NCBI GenBank assembly: GCA_017640785.1
Contig: JAEPPZ010000001.1
Span: 186,001 to 250,000 of the forward strand
Source of the DNA: Balneola sp.
GTDB lineage: Bacteria; Bacteroidota; Rhodothermia; Balneolales; Balneolaceae
Direction of reading: 5' to 3'
Length of the DNA: 64,000 nt
Positions 52,566-61,112 of this stretch are shown piece by piece; the first letter of the stretch is position 1; each line of letters begins with the position of its first letter. The notes below the pieces were generated by a model that worked only from the letters and a program-made list of their open reading frames with translations, was not told the origin of the DNA and searched no databases. The position numbers and the translations under genes are program-made.

Positions 52566-53033
52566 TTAGGGAGTTTCATGTTGATGATACACCTTAGCTA
52601 CCACCTTCCAATCATCTTCAAATTTTAACAAAGACAAGTAATCAGTGTAAACATGCTTGCCATTTCGATGAAGCTCTAATTCTACATGAGCTGCATTACC
52701 GGCCACATCTACTCTCTTAAATTTATGCTCCCATTTATTATTTGCGGGATCGAAATTAGGATCAGCCTTTCTCTTCTTTGTTCCTTCTACCCAGTTCGCT
52801 ATTGGATATCGATTTATCTTTCCTTCTTTTCCCGGTGAGAATATTGCAAAGTCTTCATGGAAAGTTTTGGTCATGGCTTCGGGGTTCAATTCATTAAAAG
52901 CTCCATGGACGTAACCTGTTTCAAGAACTTCTTTAATTTCCTCTTCATCGTGATGAATTTTGACCGTTGAGTTGATAGCAAATACTGCCACCAAAACCAT
53001 TGCTAAGCTGAGTGTGGTAATTCGTGATTTCAT
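52566..53033 (-). CDS. Secreted lumazine-binding/NTF2-like protein
   Basis: 155 residues; hydrophobic N-terminus, signal-peptide-like (SLAMVLVAVFAINSTVK). EEIKEVLETGYVHGAFNELN, AMTKTFHEDFAIFSPGKEGK and YLSLLKFEDDWKVVAKVYHQ follow the pattern of the putative lumazine-binding (PF12893) branch of NTF2-like proteins. Function unknown. Its stop lies four bases from the TlpA gene's stop, so the two genes converge. Confidence 0.8.
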   Translation of the reverse strand: MKSRITTLSLAMVLVAVFAINSTVKIHHDEEEIKEVLETGYVHGAFNELNPEAMTKTFHEDFAIFSPGKEGKINRYPIANWVEGTKKRKADPNFDPANNKWEHKFKRVDVAGNAAHVELELHRNGKHVYTDYLSLLKFEDDWKVVAKVYHQHETP

Positions 53034-53116
53034 AATCTTAACTTATTTTGATTAATAGTTCTGGGTTCAATACTGCCAGCTCGTAAAAAGGTTACATTAT
53101 GACAAATTGATTTTGT

Positions 53117-53617
53117 TTACTCTACCTCAATATCACCATAAGAAATCAATCGTTGATTGAAATCAAAAAAGAAAACTCGATGTAAACCTCGCGCTAATGC
53201 GTCCGAATTATCAGGACTTAAAGATTTTGAGTCTAATCGAAAATTATCTACCCCATTAGGTAAAGGATTGTTCGAACTCATATAAATTTGATTTGAAAGT
53301 TGCCCATTCACATCCCGGATAACTACTTGTAGACCATTAACGGGTTGTACACTCGAAACATAATATTCGAACTCTATAACGCCCCCCAGTTCAATTGGGT
53401 TAGGATAAGCCGGCTTTACTTCTATTACTCCTTGAAAAAAAGGGGACGTTCTCCAATCATCAGGATCGATACTCAAAACCTCACCCTGAGAAGTGACTTG
53501 TGTTATTCCTGAAGGATCACGGAAAGCTTCTGATTCAAATTCACGCTGTGCGTCGTTACTTGTGCAACTCAGAAATAGGAAAATAGTTATTAGTAAAAAA
53601 TTTGGAATGATTTTCAT
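53117..53617 (-). CDS. Lipoprotein with an Ig-like region, unknown
   Basis: 166 residues from ATG 53617 (MKIIPNFLLITIFLFLSCTS); lipobox ending in Cys. The open frame reaches 53893, but the extension overlaps the divergent ArsC-like gene and has no signal peptide, so it is rejected. The mature part has AYPNPIELGGVIEFEYYVSS and NGLQVVIRDVNGQLSNQIYM, the PNP and NG strands of a beta-sandwich domain like those at the ends of secreted Bacteroidota proteins, then HRVFFFDFNQRLISYG. Function unknown; 95 bases separate it from the divergent gene. Confidence 0.7.
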   Translation of the reverse strand: MKIIPNFLLITIFLFLSCTSNDAQREFESEAFRDPSGITQVTSQGEVLSIDPDDWRTSPFFQGVIEVKPAYPNPIELGGVIEFEYYVSSVQPVNGLQVVIRDVNGQLSNQIYMSSNNPLPNGVDNFRLDSKSLSPDNSDALARGLHRVFFFDFNQRLISYGDIEVE

Positions 53618-53711
53618 TTTAAGCTTGTGTGAAAACAGGATTGGGGGTTCATTATTGACGATGCAAACCTTATCTTTAACTGAAAATACAAAACTTAATT
53701 GTTGAAATGCT

Positions 53712-54083
53712 ATGTTGCATGTAATTGGTATAAAAAACTGTGATACCATAAAAAAAACCAGAAAATGGTTAAACGAAAATGAGGTCGAATTTGAATTCAT
53801 CGATCTTAAAAAAGAGCCGCTTACAATTGATGAGATAAAAGAACTGGAGTTTAAAGTTGGCTTGGATGTTCTTGTAAATAAAAGAGGCACCACTTACCGA
53901 AATCTGGGTTTAAAAGACAAAAACCTCTCTGATCAGGAAATGATCCAAGCATTGCAGGAAAATCAATCTATGATCAAACGACCTGTTTTGGTTTTAGATG
54001 AAGCAGTTCTTGTTGGATACGATGAAGAGGCATTTAAAAATTTTGTCGGTCTGGAAGACTCAACTGAAAGCCAGATCGTTTAA
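53712..54083 (+). CDS. ArsC/Spx/YffB-like reductase family protein
   Basis: 123 residues. HVIGIKNCDTIKKTRKWLNE has the single active-site Cys of the YffB/ArsC-type family; VEFEFIDLKKEPLTIDEIKE, then NKRGTTYRNLGLKDKNLSDQ and IKRPVLVLDE complete the thioredoxin-like fold. The CxxC partner Cys is absent. True arsenate reductases have nearby ars genes, which are missing here, so a glutathione- or thiol-dependent reductase or an Spx-like regulator is more likely. Next gene six bases downstream. Confidence 0.82.
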   Translation: MLHVIGIKNCDTIKKTRKWLNENEVEFEFIDLKKEPLTIDEIKELEFKVGLDVLVNKRGTTYRNLGLKDKNLSDQEMIQALQENQSMIKRPVLVLDEAVLVGYDEEAFKNFVGLEDSTESQIV

Positions 54084-54089
54084 TTTTAT

Positions 54090-54890
54090 ATGAAATATAT
54101 TTCACTTCTCTTTCTAGGTTGGTTTTTCCTTATTTCTAATGTGTCCGGTCAACACTCTTACCCGGATAATTCTGCTGATCAACCAACAATGGAAGACCTG
54201 TTTTCTGTCAAAGAAACATTTAAATACGAAGTAAAATACGGTTTCCTAAAGCTTGGATGGGTTGAGGTAGAGTTGCTTTCAGACACTCTTTATAATGGAA
54301 CTCTGAATAAGCATTTGGTCACTACAATAAGATCTAACTCCAGAATCCCCTTGGTTGGCAAAGAACTGGATTTATTCCATTCTTTATTCTTTGTTAATGA
54401 AGGCGGTATACCTGTTTCTTCCTATTATTGGAAAGACAATGTTGATGAAGACAATTTCAAAGAGATAGTGTACGAGTTCGATCGAGTTGAAAATGTAGTC
54501 CGTTACAAAGAGGAAGATGACACTCGTGATACTCTTGACTTGGTTGAACCTGCTACTTCAGGGCAGGAAATTTTCTATTTTTCCAGATTATTTGCCGGAA
54601 GTGATCAAAATTCCCGCTTGCCTGTTTATGTAACAAAAAAACTCGGCTATATTAACATGACCAACTCATCTAATATTGAAATGAGGAATTACGCACCTTT
54701 TGATGGGGAAGTAGAAACTTACCTAAGTCAGGGTTCCACCGAAAATATTGACGGACCTTTCGGCTTTTCGGGTGATTTCAGAGCTTGGTTTTTAGCCGAT
54801 GACCTCAGAATACCTCTTGAAGCGAGAGTAAAAGTTCTTTTTGGAAACACTATTGTACGATTAATTGAATATTCACGTAAAGATTTATGA
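54090..54890 (+). CDS. DUF3108 secreted protein
   Basis: 266 residues; signal segment [17 protein letters not shown]. The mature part has [20 protein letters not shown], the DUF3108 opening, [20 protein letters not shown] and [20 protein letters not shown] near the end. The family is believed to be periplasmic with a lipocalin-like fold, but no function is established. It starts six bases after the previous stop and overlaps dut by four bases (ATGA), forming an arsC-like-DUF3108-dut transcript. Confidence 0.82.
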   Translation: MKYISLLFLGWFFLISNVSGQHSYPDNSADQPTMEDLFSVKETFKYEVKYGFLKLGWVEVELLSDTLYNGTLNKHLVTTIRSNSRIPLVGKELDLFHSLFFVNEGGIPVSSYYWKDNVDEDNFKEIVYEFDRVENVVRYKEEDDTRDTLDLVEPATSGQEIFYFSRLFAGSDQNSRLPVYVTKKLGYINMTNSSNIEMRNYAPFDGEVETYLSQGSTENIDGPFGFSGDFRAWFLADDLRIPLEARVKVLFGNTIVRLIEYSRKDL

Positions 54891-55333
54891 ACTCGATTCT
54901 GTTTAAAAAACTCCCACACGCTAAAGATCTACCTCTTCCTGAGTACGAAAGTAAATCAGCAGCAGGCATGGATATCAGAGCTGCGTTAGAGACACCTATT
55001 ACTCTTAAACCCGGTGAAAGGACTTTAATACCAACAGGTCTCCAAATGTCTATCCCGGATGGTTTTGAAGCTCAGATACGTCCGAGAAGTGGTTTAGCTA
55101 TCCGTAATGGAATTACCATGTTGAATTCCCCTGGAACCATTGATGCTGATTACAGAGGTGAAGTTAAAGTAATCGCAATTAACCACAGCAATGAAGATTT
55201 CACTGTTGAACACGGAGATCGCATAGCGCAAATGGTAATTGCACCGGTAACACAATTTCCGGTAAAAGAAGTTGATGATCTCAGCTCAACCGACCGAGGT
55301 GAAGGTGGATTCGGCAGTACAGGAGTCAAATAA
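54887..55333 (+). CDS. dut: dUTP diphosphatase
   Basis: 148 residues, full length for trimeric dUTPase. All five motifs are visible: [33 protein letters not shown] and the glycine-rich tail RGEGGFGST. It hydrolyses dUTP to dUMP, limiting uracil in DNA. Its ATG overlaps the DUF3108 stop codon, so translation is coupled. Confidence 0.96.
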   Translation: MNSILFKKLPHAKDLPLPEYESKSAAGMDIRAALETPITLKPGERTLIPTGLQMSIPDGFEAQIRPRSGLAIRNGITMLNSPGTIDADYRGEVKVIAINHSNEDFTVEHGDRIAQMVIAPVTQFPVKEVDDLSSTDRGEGGFGSTGVK

Positions 55334-55378
55334 TCGCCCTCCTGTTACTCAAATGATCAGCCCTTGTTTTTTAAGACT

Positions 55379-55552
55379 TTAGTAGAATTTTCTTAGGTAA
55401 CTGGTACACTCTTTACAATCCTTACCGTCTTTTCTTGCTTCTTCTTCAGTTTCGAAACCCTGTGTAGAATGCGCTTCTATATCCCCGTTCTTTGCAACTC
55501 TTCTCCATCTCCATTCTTCTTTAACGTCTTGGTATAACTCGCATTTAGCCAT
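55379..55552 (-). CDS. YegP-like (DUF1508) small protein (57 aa)
   Basis: ATG 55552 to TAA 55379, below the usual length cut-off. The product has EEWRWRRVAKNGDIEAHSTQ, then GFETEEEARKDGKDCKEC and ends SYLRKFY. The W-R-W-R-x5-G-x4-S-x2-GF-x3-EE-A pattern is the half-repeat of YegP/DUF1508 proteins, whose role is unknown. It faces dut and is 45 bases from its stop. Four Cys residues are unusual for the family. No terminator was seen. Confidence 0.78.
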   Translation of the reverse strand: MAKCELYQDVKEEWRWRRVAKNGDIEAHSTQGFETEEEARKDGKDCKECTSYLRKFY

Positions 55553-55707
55553 ATATAAGTATCTGTTTTATTGAACTTTATAATCTCCAATGTACTAAAT
55601 ATGACACCTAGTGGCAAAAACCATCAAATCACTTATAAAATATCTATACCCATTCAGCTACTTCTGAATGACTCGTATCTCTAAGACAGACTCAACTGTT
55701 ACGTTGG

Positions 55708-56265
55708 TTATTTAGATTTAGAATAGTTTAAAACGGCAACTCCATATTTTATTTCACAAGAACTACAGATCGATTCCTCACTTAGAGAAATTTCTAAATT
55801 AAACTCTTTATCTATATCATCGAGCATTAAAATATGGTAACTCCACCATCCATTATTTGAATTATCTGTTTCCTGTGGAAGGCTATGACTTGTGTATAAA
55901 CCAGTAGTTCCTTTTCCAGAAACTGCAAGTAATACTACTCTATGTTTACTTTCAGGATATGACATCCTCCAATCAAATCTTCCATTAATAATATCATCCC
56001 AAACATCCCGACTATATGTGAGTATCTTTTTTTCATTTGGTCTTATCGTGTCAAGAACTTCAGGGTTTGTGATCATAGTTAAATCAAAAGTACGATCATA
56101 TTCCTCAGAATACTTCTTCTCTATATATTCAATGAGACTGTCGAATCTCTTAGTTATATCTTGGGCAAATGTTTGTTGATACGAAATCAAATTTATTATC
56201 AGAATAACAATACATGCTGAAGCAACTTTTAAAAAAGTAGTATTTACAGTTCTAAACGATTTCAT
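55708..56265 (-). CDS. Secreted protein, unknown
   Basis: 185 residues from ATG 56265 (MKSFRTVNTTFLK); an ATG six bases earlier is also possible. Signal helix VASACIVILIINLISYQQTF with cleavage after FAQ. The mature part DSLIEYIEKKYSEEYDRTFD, then KHRVVLLAVSGKGTTGLYTS and LEISLSEESICSSCEIKYGV shows two neighbouring Cys pairs (CSSC), which may form a disulfide. No family recognised. It overlaps the end of the OsmC gene by 14 bases, so translation is coupled to it. Confidence 0.7.
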   Translation of the reverse strand: MKSFRTVNTTFLKVASACIVILIINLISYQQTFAQDITKRFDSLIEYIEKKYSEEYDRTFDLTMITNPEVLDTIRPNEKKILTYSRDVWDDIINGRFDWRMSYPESKHRVVLLAVSGKGTTGLYTSHSLPQETDNSNNGWWSYHILMLDDIDKEFNLEISLSEESICSSCEIKYGVAVLNYSKSK

Positions 56266-56668
56266 AATCATAACTAATTTCAGAGCCCTTTTCTAAAGCC
56301 TTGGATACAGAACAATATTTGGTGATTGATAACTCTAAAGCACGTTCTACTTTTTTTACATCCAGATCTCCGGAAAGCTTAAAATGAAGATGGATTTCTT
56401 TGAACTCTGAATATCCTTCTTTCAATTTTACTTTTTCTGAATCTACCTCAACCGTTAGGCTTTTGAGATCTTGTTTTTGCTTTTCGAGTATAGAGATCAC
56501 ATCTATTGCGCTGCACCCACCCACTCCGGCAAGTAGTAATTGCATCGGACTCATTCCACCTTCCAAGCCTCCGATTTGTGTATTACCGTCCATACGGATC
56601 TTTCCGCCTTCTTCATTTCCTGCTTCCATGTGGAAATCTTTTTGTAGCCAGTTTACTGTAATATTCAT
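56252..56668 (-). CDS. OsmC/YhfA family protein
   Basis: 138 residues. GGMSPMQLLLAGVGGCSAID holds the first conserved Cys, and ALELSITKYCSVSKALEK the second, at the right spacing for a thiol peroxidase or redox pair. HLHFKLSGDLDVKKVERALE is the conserved helix before it. The shorter, YhfA-like form suggests a cytoplasmic role in detoxifying or sensing organic hydroperoxides; substrate unknown. The secreted protein gene downstream overlaps its 3' end. Confidence 0.88.
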   Translation of the reverse strand: MNITVNWLQKDFHMEAGNEEGGKIRMDGNTQIGGLEGGMSPMQLLLAGVGGCSAIDVISILEKQKQDLKSLTVEVDSEKVKLKEGYSEFKEIHLHFKLSGDLDVKKVERALELSITKYCSVSKALEKGSEISYDYEIV

Positions 56669-56772
56669 GTATAATTTTTTTATTATCTGATTTCGATCTT
56701 ACGACAAATATATAACTTAGAGGAACATATTGTTGAAATACCGAGATCTTTGTTATAATTAAAATAAACGCT

Positions 56773-57765
56773 ATGAAAACTTACCTCTCTATTCTTGTTT
56801 TGGCAACTTTGTTTTCCTGTACTAAAAGCAATGAGACTTACTCTGAATACCCAACTCCTGAATTCTTTTTAAATCAGGACCAAACTCATAATCGTTGGAG
56901 TAATTCAATAGAACCTGTTATCACCGTGCCGTCCGGTTCAGTAATTGAGGTAGCAACAGAGGAAGCGTCCGATCAGCAACTTAGCGCCAGCTCTGGCATT
57001 AATGATCTCAATAATCTCAGCTTCGACCCTATCCATCCTTTAACCGGGCCTGTATATGTACAAAACGCGGAACCGGGCGATGTACTGAAAGTAACTCTTC
57101 ATAAAATAGAAATGGGAGACTGGGGTTGGACAGCTATTGTACCGGGTTTTGGGTTTCTGGCAGATGAATTTACCGATCCGTACTTAAAAACCTTCGATTT
57201 TTCGAAGGATAAATCTACAGCTAAATTTAGTGACAATATCTCCATTCCTCTAAAACCATTTCCGGGAGTGATGGGAGTCGCTCCTGCCACTTCAGATTCT
57301 TTATCAACCATACCTCCCAGAGCAAATGGTGGGAACATGGACGACCCAAATATTGTGGAAGGAACCGTTGTGTATTTCCCTGTATTTGTAGAAGGTGCTT
57401 TATTTTCAATTGGGGATACCCATGCTGCTCAAGGCCTGGGTGAAGTGTGTGGAACTGCTATAGAAGCACCAATGAAAATTGTTTATGAGGTTGAGGTAAT
57501 CAAGAACGGAAGATCTATTCAGGAACCTCAATATGAAACCGATGAGTATTATGCCGTAACCGGTTTTGGCGAAACCATTGATGAAGCAGCTAAAAAAGCA
57601 ACCCGATATATGATAGATTATCTGGTGGATGAGCATGGATTATCCAGAGAAGACGCGTATGCACTTTGCTCACTTGCCGGCGACCTTAAAATAGCTGAAG
57701 TAGTAGATGTGCCCCATATGTTGGTTACAATGCATATGCCTAAGAATATATTCACAGGGAATTAA
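56773..57765 (+). CDS. Acetamidase/formamidase family lipoprotein
   Basis: 330 residues; lipoprotein signal ILVLATLFSC. FmdA/AmdA family landmarks are HPLTGPVYVQNAEPGDVLKV, FPGVMGVAPATS, PPRANGGNMDDPNIVEGTVV and SIGDTHAAQGLGEVCGTAIE, all present in order. It hydrolyses small amides or related amide bonds; export as a lipoprotein suggests a periplasmic substrate. ALCSLAGDLKIAEVVDVPHM closes the protein, full length. It stands divergent from the OsmC gene. Confidence 0.9.
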   Translation: MKTYLSILVLATLFSCTKSNETYSEYPTPEFFLNQDQTHNRWSNSIEPVITVPSGSVIEVATEEASDQQLSASSGINDLNNLSFDPIHPLTGPVYVQNAEPGDVLKVTLHKIEMGDWGWTAIVPGFGFLADEFTDPYLKTFDFSKDKSTAKFSDNISIPLKPFPGVMGVAPATSDSLSTIPPRANGGNMDDPNIVEGTVVYFPVFVEGALFSIGDTHAAQGLGEVCGTAIEAPMKIVYEVEVIKNGRSIQEPQYETDEYYAVTGFGETIDEAAKKATRYMIDYLVDEHGLSREDAYALCSLAGDLKIAEVVDVPHMLVTMHMPKNIFTGN

Positions 57766-57766
57766 G

Positions 57767-58246
57767 TTATTTCTGGCGTGACATCGTAAAAACTTCTGTT
57801 TCTACTTTACCGTTTCTGTTCAGCTTTAATCTTATTTCCATCAGGTTATCGGTCTTCTTTTCAAAGATCAAACCCTTCATTTCAATTTTAGTGGGGGAGC
57901 AATCGATCATTTGAAAAAATGTAGTTTCATTTTTTTCATCCCAACCTTTTAAATCGGGATGAAAATGTTTCAGTCTCAATCCTGTTTTATCCAGGATCAA
58001 AAACTCATAGAATACAAGTTTATCGTCTTTCAGATGCCTGTACATCCCCATCATAACTCCGTTTTCAGGCTTAGACCAAATTTCTTCAGAAATACCTCCG
58101 AACCCATCTCCCTTCCAAGAGCCTACAAGCCAGGAGTAATCATTGATATCAAATGGGTGAATCTGTTTTTCTGCCTGACTGGTTTCTAATCCCTGAAAGG
58201 AATTCAGTGTTAAAAAAAGGATTAATAGAAATAATGAATGTTTCAT
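57767..58246 (-). CDS. Secreted DUF6265-like protein
   Basis: 159 residues; signal peptide LFLLILFLTLNSFQGL. The mature part begins IHPFDINDYSWLVGSWKGDG, then SEEIWSKPENGVMMGMYRHL and VFYEFLILDKTGLRLKHFHP, the DUF6265 pattern (WLxGxW, W, M-x-G-x-R, lipocalin-like). Function unknown. It converges on the acetamidase gene with a single base between the two stops. Confidence 0.82.
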   Translation of the reverse strand: MKHSLFLLILFLTLNSFQGLETSQAEKQIHPFDINDYSWLVGSWKGDGFGGISEEIWSKPENGVMMGMYRHLKDDKLVFYEFLILDKTGLRLKHFHPDLKGWDEKNETTFFQMIDCSPTKIEMKGLIFEKKTDNLMEIRLKLNRNGKVETEVFTMSRQK

Positions 58247-58305
58247 AGCGATGTATCAGTTGTTTATTATATAACAGTTATTATGAAATTAAAGGGACAG
58301 GCAAA

Positions 58306-58719
58306 ATGAAAAATCTAATTCAGGAATTTAAAAAATTTGTATCCAAAGGAAACGTAATAGAATTAGCGGTAGGTTTGATACTCGCCACTTACTTTGGAGC
58401 TATCGTAAAATCATTTGTGAATGATATCGTAATGCCGCCCGTCGGATATTTAATTGCCGGAGTTGATTTCAGTGAGCTTACAGTTACCGTTTCTGAAAAG
58501 ATCCTTGCTGATGGCACCGTTGAGACTGTTACAATTAATTACGGTGCTTTTATTAATACCATAATTACGTTCTTCATTGTAGCTGTAGCAATTTTTAGCA
58601 TGGTAAAAGTCTATAATAACTTTATGAAGAAAGAAGAGAAAAAACCTGATCCAAAACCGGTTGAACCTACTAAAGAAGAAGTTTTATTAACAGAAATACG
58701 GGATTTATTAAAGAAATAA
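58306..58719 (+). CDS. mscL: Large-conductance mechanosensitive channel
   Basis: 137 residues, full length. The N-terminal amphipathic helix and TM1 read FVSKGNVIELAVGLILATYF, GAIVKSFVNDIVMPPVGYLI leads into the periplasmic loop (DFSELTVTVSEKILADGTVE), and TM2 is INTIITFFIVAVAIFSMVKV. The C-terminal Lys/Glu helix bundle ends EVLLTEIRDLLKK. MscL opens under membrane tension to release solutes on osmotic downshock. Fifteen bases separate it from the next gene. Confidence 0.97.
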   Translation: MKNLIQEFKKFVSKGNVIELAVGLILATYFGAIVKSFVNDIVMPPVGYLIAGVDFSELTVTVSEKILADGTVETVTINYGAFINTIITFFIVAVAIFSMVKVYNNFMKKEEKKPDPKPVEPTKEEVLLTEIRDLLKK

Positions 58720-58734
58720 CTTAAAGCAACAATT

Positions 58735-59094
58735 ATGAAATTGAATAAAACCAGACATGTTCTAGCCGTTCCTGACCTTAAAATTTCATCTGCTTTTTAT
58801 AAAGACCAACTTGGCTTTTCAGTTGACTGGGAAGATGAAAACTGGTGCTTTCTATACAGAGATAGTTTTTATGTGATGTTGGGAGAATGTAAAGATGCCA
58901 TCCCTCCCCATGAACTCGGAGATCACCAATACTTTGCATATGTAGATGTAGAAGATATAGACGAGTTATATAACGAGTTTTCATCCAAAGAAATAGAAAT
59001 CACTTCCCAACTTGCAGACAAACCATGGGGACAACGGGAGTTTGGCATCAAAACCAAAGACGGACACCGAATCATGTTTGGTAAAGAACTCTGA
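58735..59094 (+). CDS. VOC/glyoxalase-bleomycin resistance family protein
   Basis: 119 residues. The two beta-alpha-beta-beta-beta modules are LNKTRHVLAVPDLKISSAFY with GFSVDWEDENWCFLYRD, and HQYFAYVDVEDIDELYNEFS with KPWGQREFGIKTKDGHRIMF. HRIMFG near the end carries the Glu/His-type metal-ligand position. VOC proteins bind metal or small molecules; the substrate cannot be told. Probably in the mscL transcript. Confidence 0.85.
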   Translation: MKLNKTRHVLAVPDLKISSAFYKDQLGFSVDWEDENWCFLYRDSFYVMLGECKDAIPPHELGDHQYFAYVDVEDIDELYNEFSSKEIEITSQLADKPWGQREFGIKTKDGHRIMFGKEL

Positions 59095-59162
59095 ATTAGC
59101 ACATTAATACCCGGAACTTATTGAAACGTACCATGTTCAAGTTAGAAATGAACATAAACAAA

Positions 59163-60023
59163 ATGACAAACATGTTACGATCAGTAATAAATTTCAGAAA
59201 TAAAATATTCGGATTAATTGCACTTTTAGTGGGTTTTGGTCTTACCGCATGCAGTAACGGCGATGGAACAGGGACTATGAGAGTTTCACTTACCGACGCT
59301 CCTGCTGATTATGCAGAAGTAAATATTGAGATCCACCAAGTATTGGTAAAAGAAAATGATGACGATGATGATGACCTCGATGAAACCGAAAATATGGATG
59401 AGGAAGAACTGGAAGACGCAGGTTGGAAAGTAGTATTTAATGACACCATTACAGTTAATCTTCTGGACTACCAAAACGGAGCTACATTAGATTTGGGTGA
59501 AGTTGAACTTGAAACAGGTCGTTACAATCAGGTTCGCCTTGTTCTTGGTGATGAAAATAATGTTGTTCTAAATAATGGAAATACTTTTCAGTTAGATACT
59601 CCAAGTGGACAGACATCAGGCTATAAATTACTTGTACAAGCCGATATTGAAGAAGATCAGGTATATGATCTTGTGATCGACTTTGACGCTTCTAGATCCA
59701 TAGTTGTGACTGGAAACGGAAGTTATAAACTTAAGCCTGTGCTAAAAACAGCAAACCTTACTGCATCGGGTAGTATTTCAGGAACTATTCTTCCTTTAGA
59801 AGCGCACCCGTATGTATATGCTATTGCCGGAACTGATACTTCAGGAACACAAGCAGATGAAAATGGTGATTTCAGAATTATTGGTTTAGATGATGGAACC
59901 TATAAAATCGAAATTAAGTCTACTAATGAAGCTTACAGAGACTCTACCATCACAGATATTGAAGTAGAAGATGGAGAAGATGTAGAACTTGATGAAGATA
60001 TTACACTAGAAGCGAATAGCTGA
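59163..60023 (+). CDS. DUF4382 lipoprotein with a C-terminal Cna-B-like domain
   Basis: 286 residues if started at ATG 59163; the open frame begins at TTG 59121 and has ATGs at 59133, 59148 and 59172, so the start is uncertain. Lipobox VGFGLTAC. The DUF4382 domain GTMRVSLTDAPADYAEVNIE, with VNIEIHQVLVKENDDD, is followed by RYNQVRLVLGDENNVVLNNG and KLLVQADIEEDQVYDLVIDF. Residues about 205-280 form a carboxypeptidase-regulatory-like domain (SGSISGTILPLEAHPYVYAI, DGTYKIEIKSTNEAYRD). The chain is very acidic, with an Asp run at the start of the mature domain, as expected for calcium binding or a halophilic surface protein. Function unknown. Confidence 0.82.
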   Translation: MTNMLRSVINFRNKIFGLIALLVGFGLTACSNGDGTGTMRVSLTDAPADYAEVNIEIHQVLVKENDDDDDDLDETENMDEEELEDAGWKVVFNDTITVNLLDYQNGATLDLGEVELETGRYNQVRLVLGDENNVVLNNGNTFQLDTPSGQTSGYKLLVQADIEEDQVYDLVIDFDASRSIVVTGNGSYKLKPVLKTANLTASGSISGTILPLEAHPYVYAIAGTDTSGTQADENGDFRIIGLDDGTYKIEIKSTNEAYRDSTITDIEVEDGEDVELDEDITLEANS

Positions 60024-60048
60024 TAAGCTATATGTGTGATAGAGAGAG

Positions 60049-60076
60049 AAAGCCCGATTCTTAATTGAATCGGGCT
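60049..60076. terminator. Bidirectional terminator between DUF4382 gene and hisE
   Basis: AAAGCCCGATTC and GAATCGGGCTTT flank TTAA, a strong GC-rich stem with a further T-rich stretch after it. It lies between converging genes. Confidence 0.88.
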
Positions 60077-60082
60077 TTTATT

Positions 60083-60421
60083 TTACTCTCCAATATGTTT
60101 ATGATCGCCTTTACTGTGACGTTTGCGAAGCAATTTTATCACTTTGTGCATAGGAATTTCTTTTTCTGCCAGTAATAACATTAAGTGAAACATCAGATCT
60201 GCAGCTTCGGCAATAGTTTCTCCATCACCTTCATTTTTTGAAGCGATCACTGTTTCTACCGCTTCTTCTCCTACCTTTTGAGCGATCTTATCTAACCCTT
60301 TTTTATACATGGAAGTAGTATAAGAGCCTTTTGGCATGTCTTCCTTCCGCTCGTATAAAAGTTCTTCTAACTCGATCAAAAACTTATAATCTTTCTTTGT
60401 TAACTTTTTAGAAACGCCCAT
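60083..60421 (-). CDS. hisE: Phosphoribosyl-ATP diphosphatase
   Basis: 112 residues; free-standing HisE, second step of histidine synthesis (PR-ATP to PR-AMP). SYTTSMYKKGLDKIAQKVGE followed by EAVETVIASKNEGDGETIAE and AADLMFHLMLLLAEKEI carry the conserved Glu-Glu pairs and Asp of the MazG-like all-alpha fold. In many Bacteroidota HisE is fused to HisI; here it stands alone, with no HisI next to it. It has no other his gene adjacent. Confidence 0.92.
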   Translation of the reverse strand: MGVSKKLTKKDYKFLIELEELLYERKEDMPKGSYTTSMYKKGLDKIAQKVGEEAVETVIASKNEGDGETIAEAADLMFHLMLLLAEKEIPMHKVIKLLRKRHSKGDHKHIGE

Positions 60422-60599
60422 TTAGTTTTTATATACATTTTAAATTTCTGAAGCAAAGGTCTGCATTTTAGAAACCCTAATCAAAGTTTCGAAAAAATTT
60501 AATATTAGCATATCTAGAAAGTTTAATTCATCAGAAAAAGTTCAAAATTATTGTAAGAAATAAGTTAACCCGGGGTACTAACTATTGGGATACCCTTTT

Positions 60600-61112
60600 A
60601 TGATAAACAAAACACAATTAGACATATTTGATCGTTGGATCATAGAATTTAAGCCTCTTCTTTTTAAAGTGGTTCGTGCCTATGCATTTACATATGAAGA
60701 TCAAAACGATCTGTTTCAGGAGATTTCAATTCAGATATGGCGGTCTATTCCTAACTTTAAAGAAAGATCAAAAGTAAGTACCTGGCTTTATCGTATTGCA
60801 CTAAATGTAGCTTTAAACTGGACCAGAAAGAATAAAAAGCATACGGATGGAAAACAGAATATTGAAAGCGTTAAGCATATACTTGAGCATGCAAAAGAGC
60901 CTGTTGATGAACGGTTGGATTGGTTGTACAGAGAGATAGAGAAACTGGATAAAGTTGACCGCTCTATTACCCTGCTTATGTTAGACGGTTTCAGTTATAA
61001 GGAAATGGCAGAAATACTTGGGATCTCAGAAAGTAATATTGGTGTAAAGATTCATAGAATCAAAAAACACCTCACTAATCAATCAAAAACAGAGGAGCGC
61101 CATGCAATTTAA
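60600..61112 (+). CDS. ECF-type RNA polymerase sigma factor
   Basis: 170 residues from ATG 60600. Sigma region 2 reads FKVVRAYAFTYEDQNDLFQE, then IWRSIPNFKERSKVSTWLYR and IALNVALNWTRK; region 4 reads LMLDGFSYKEMAEILGISES and NIGVKIHRIKKHL. Region 3 is absent, as in the ECF group. The stop overlaps the start of a membrane protein gene by 11 bases, the usual arrangement for an ECF sigma with its anti-sigma partner. No autoregulatory promoter was identified with confidence. Confidence 0.93.
   Translation: MINKTQLDIFDRWIIEFKPLLFKVVRAYAFTYEDQNDLFQEISIQIWRSIPNFKERSKVSTWLYRIALNVALNWTRKNKKHTDGKQNIESVKHILEHAKEPVDERLDWLYREIEKLDKVDRSITLLMLDGFSYKEMAEILGISESNIGVKIHRIKKHLTNQSKTEERHAI

Noticed and set aside
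53618-53893. N-terminal extension of the lipoprotein ending at 53117
   Set aside because: It overlaps the well-supported ArsC-like gene on the other strand, and ATG 53617 begins a clear lipoprotein signal.
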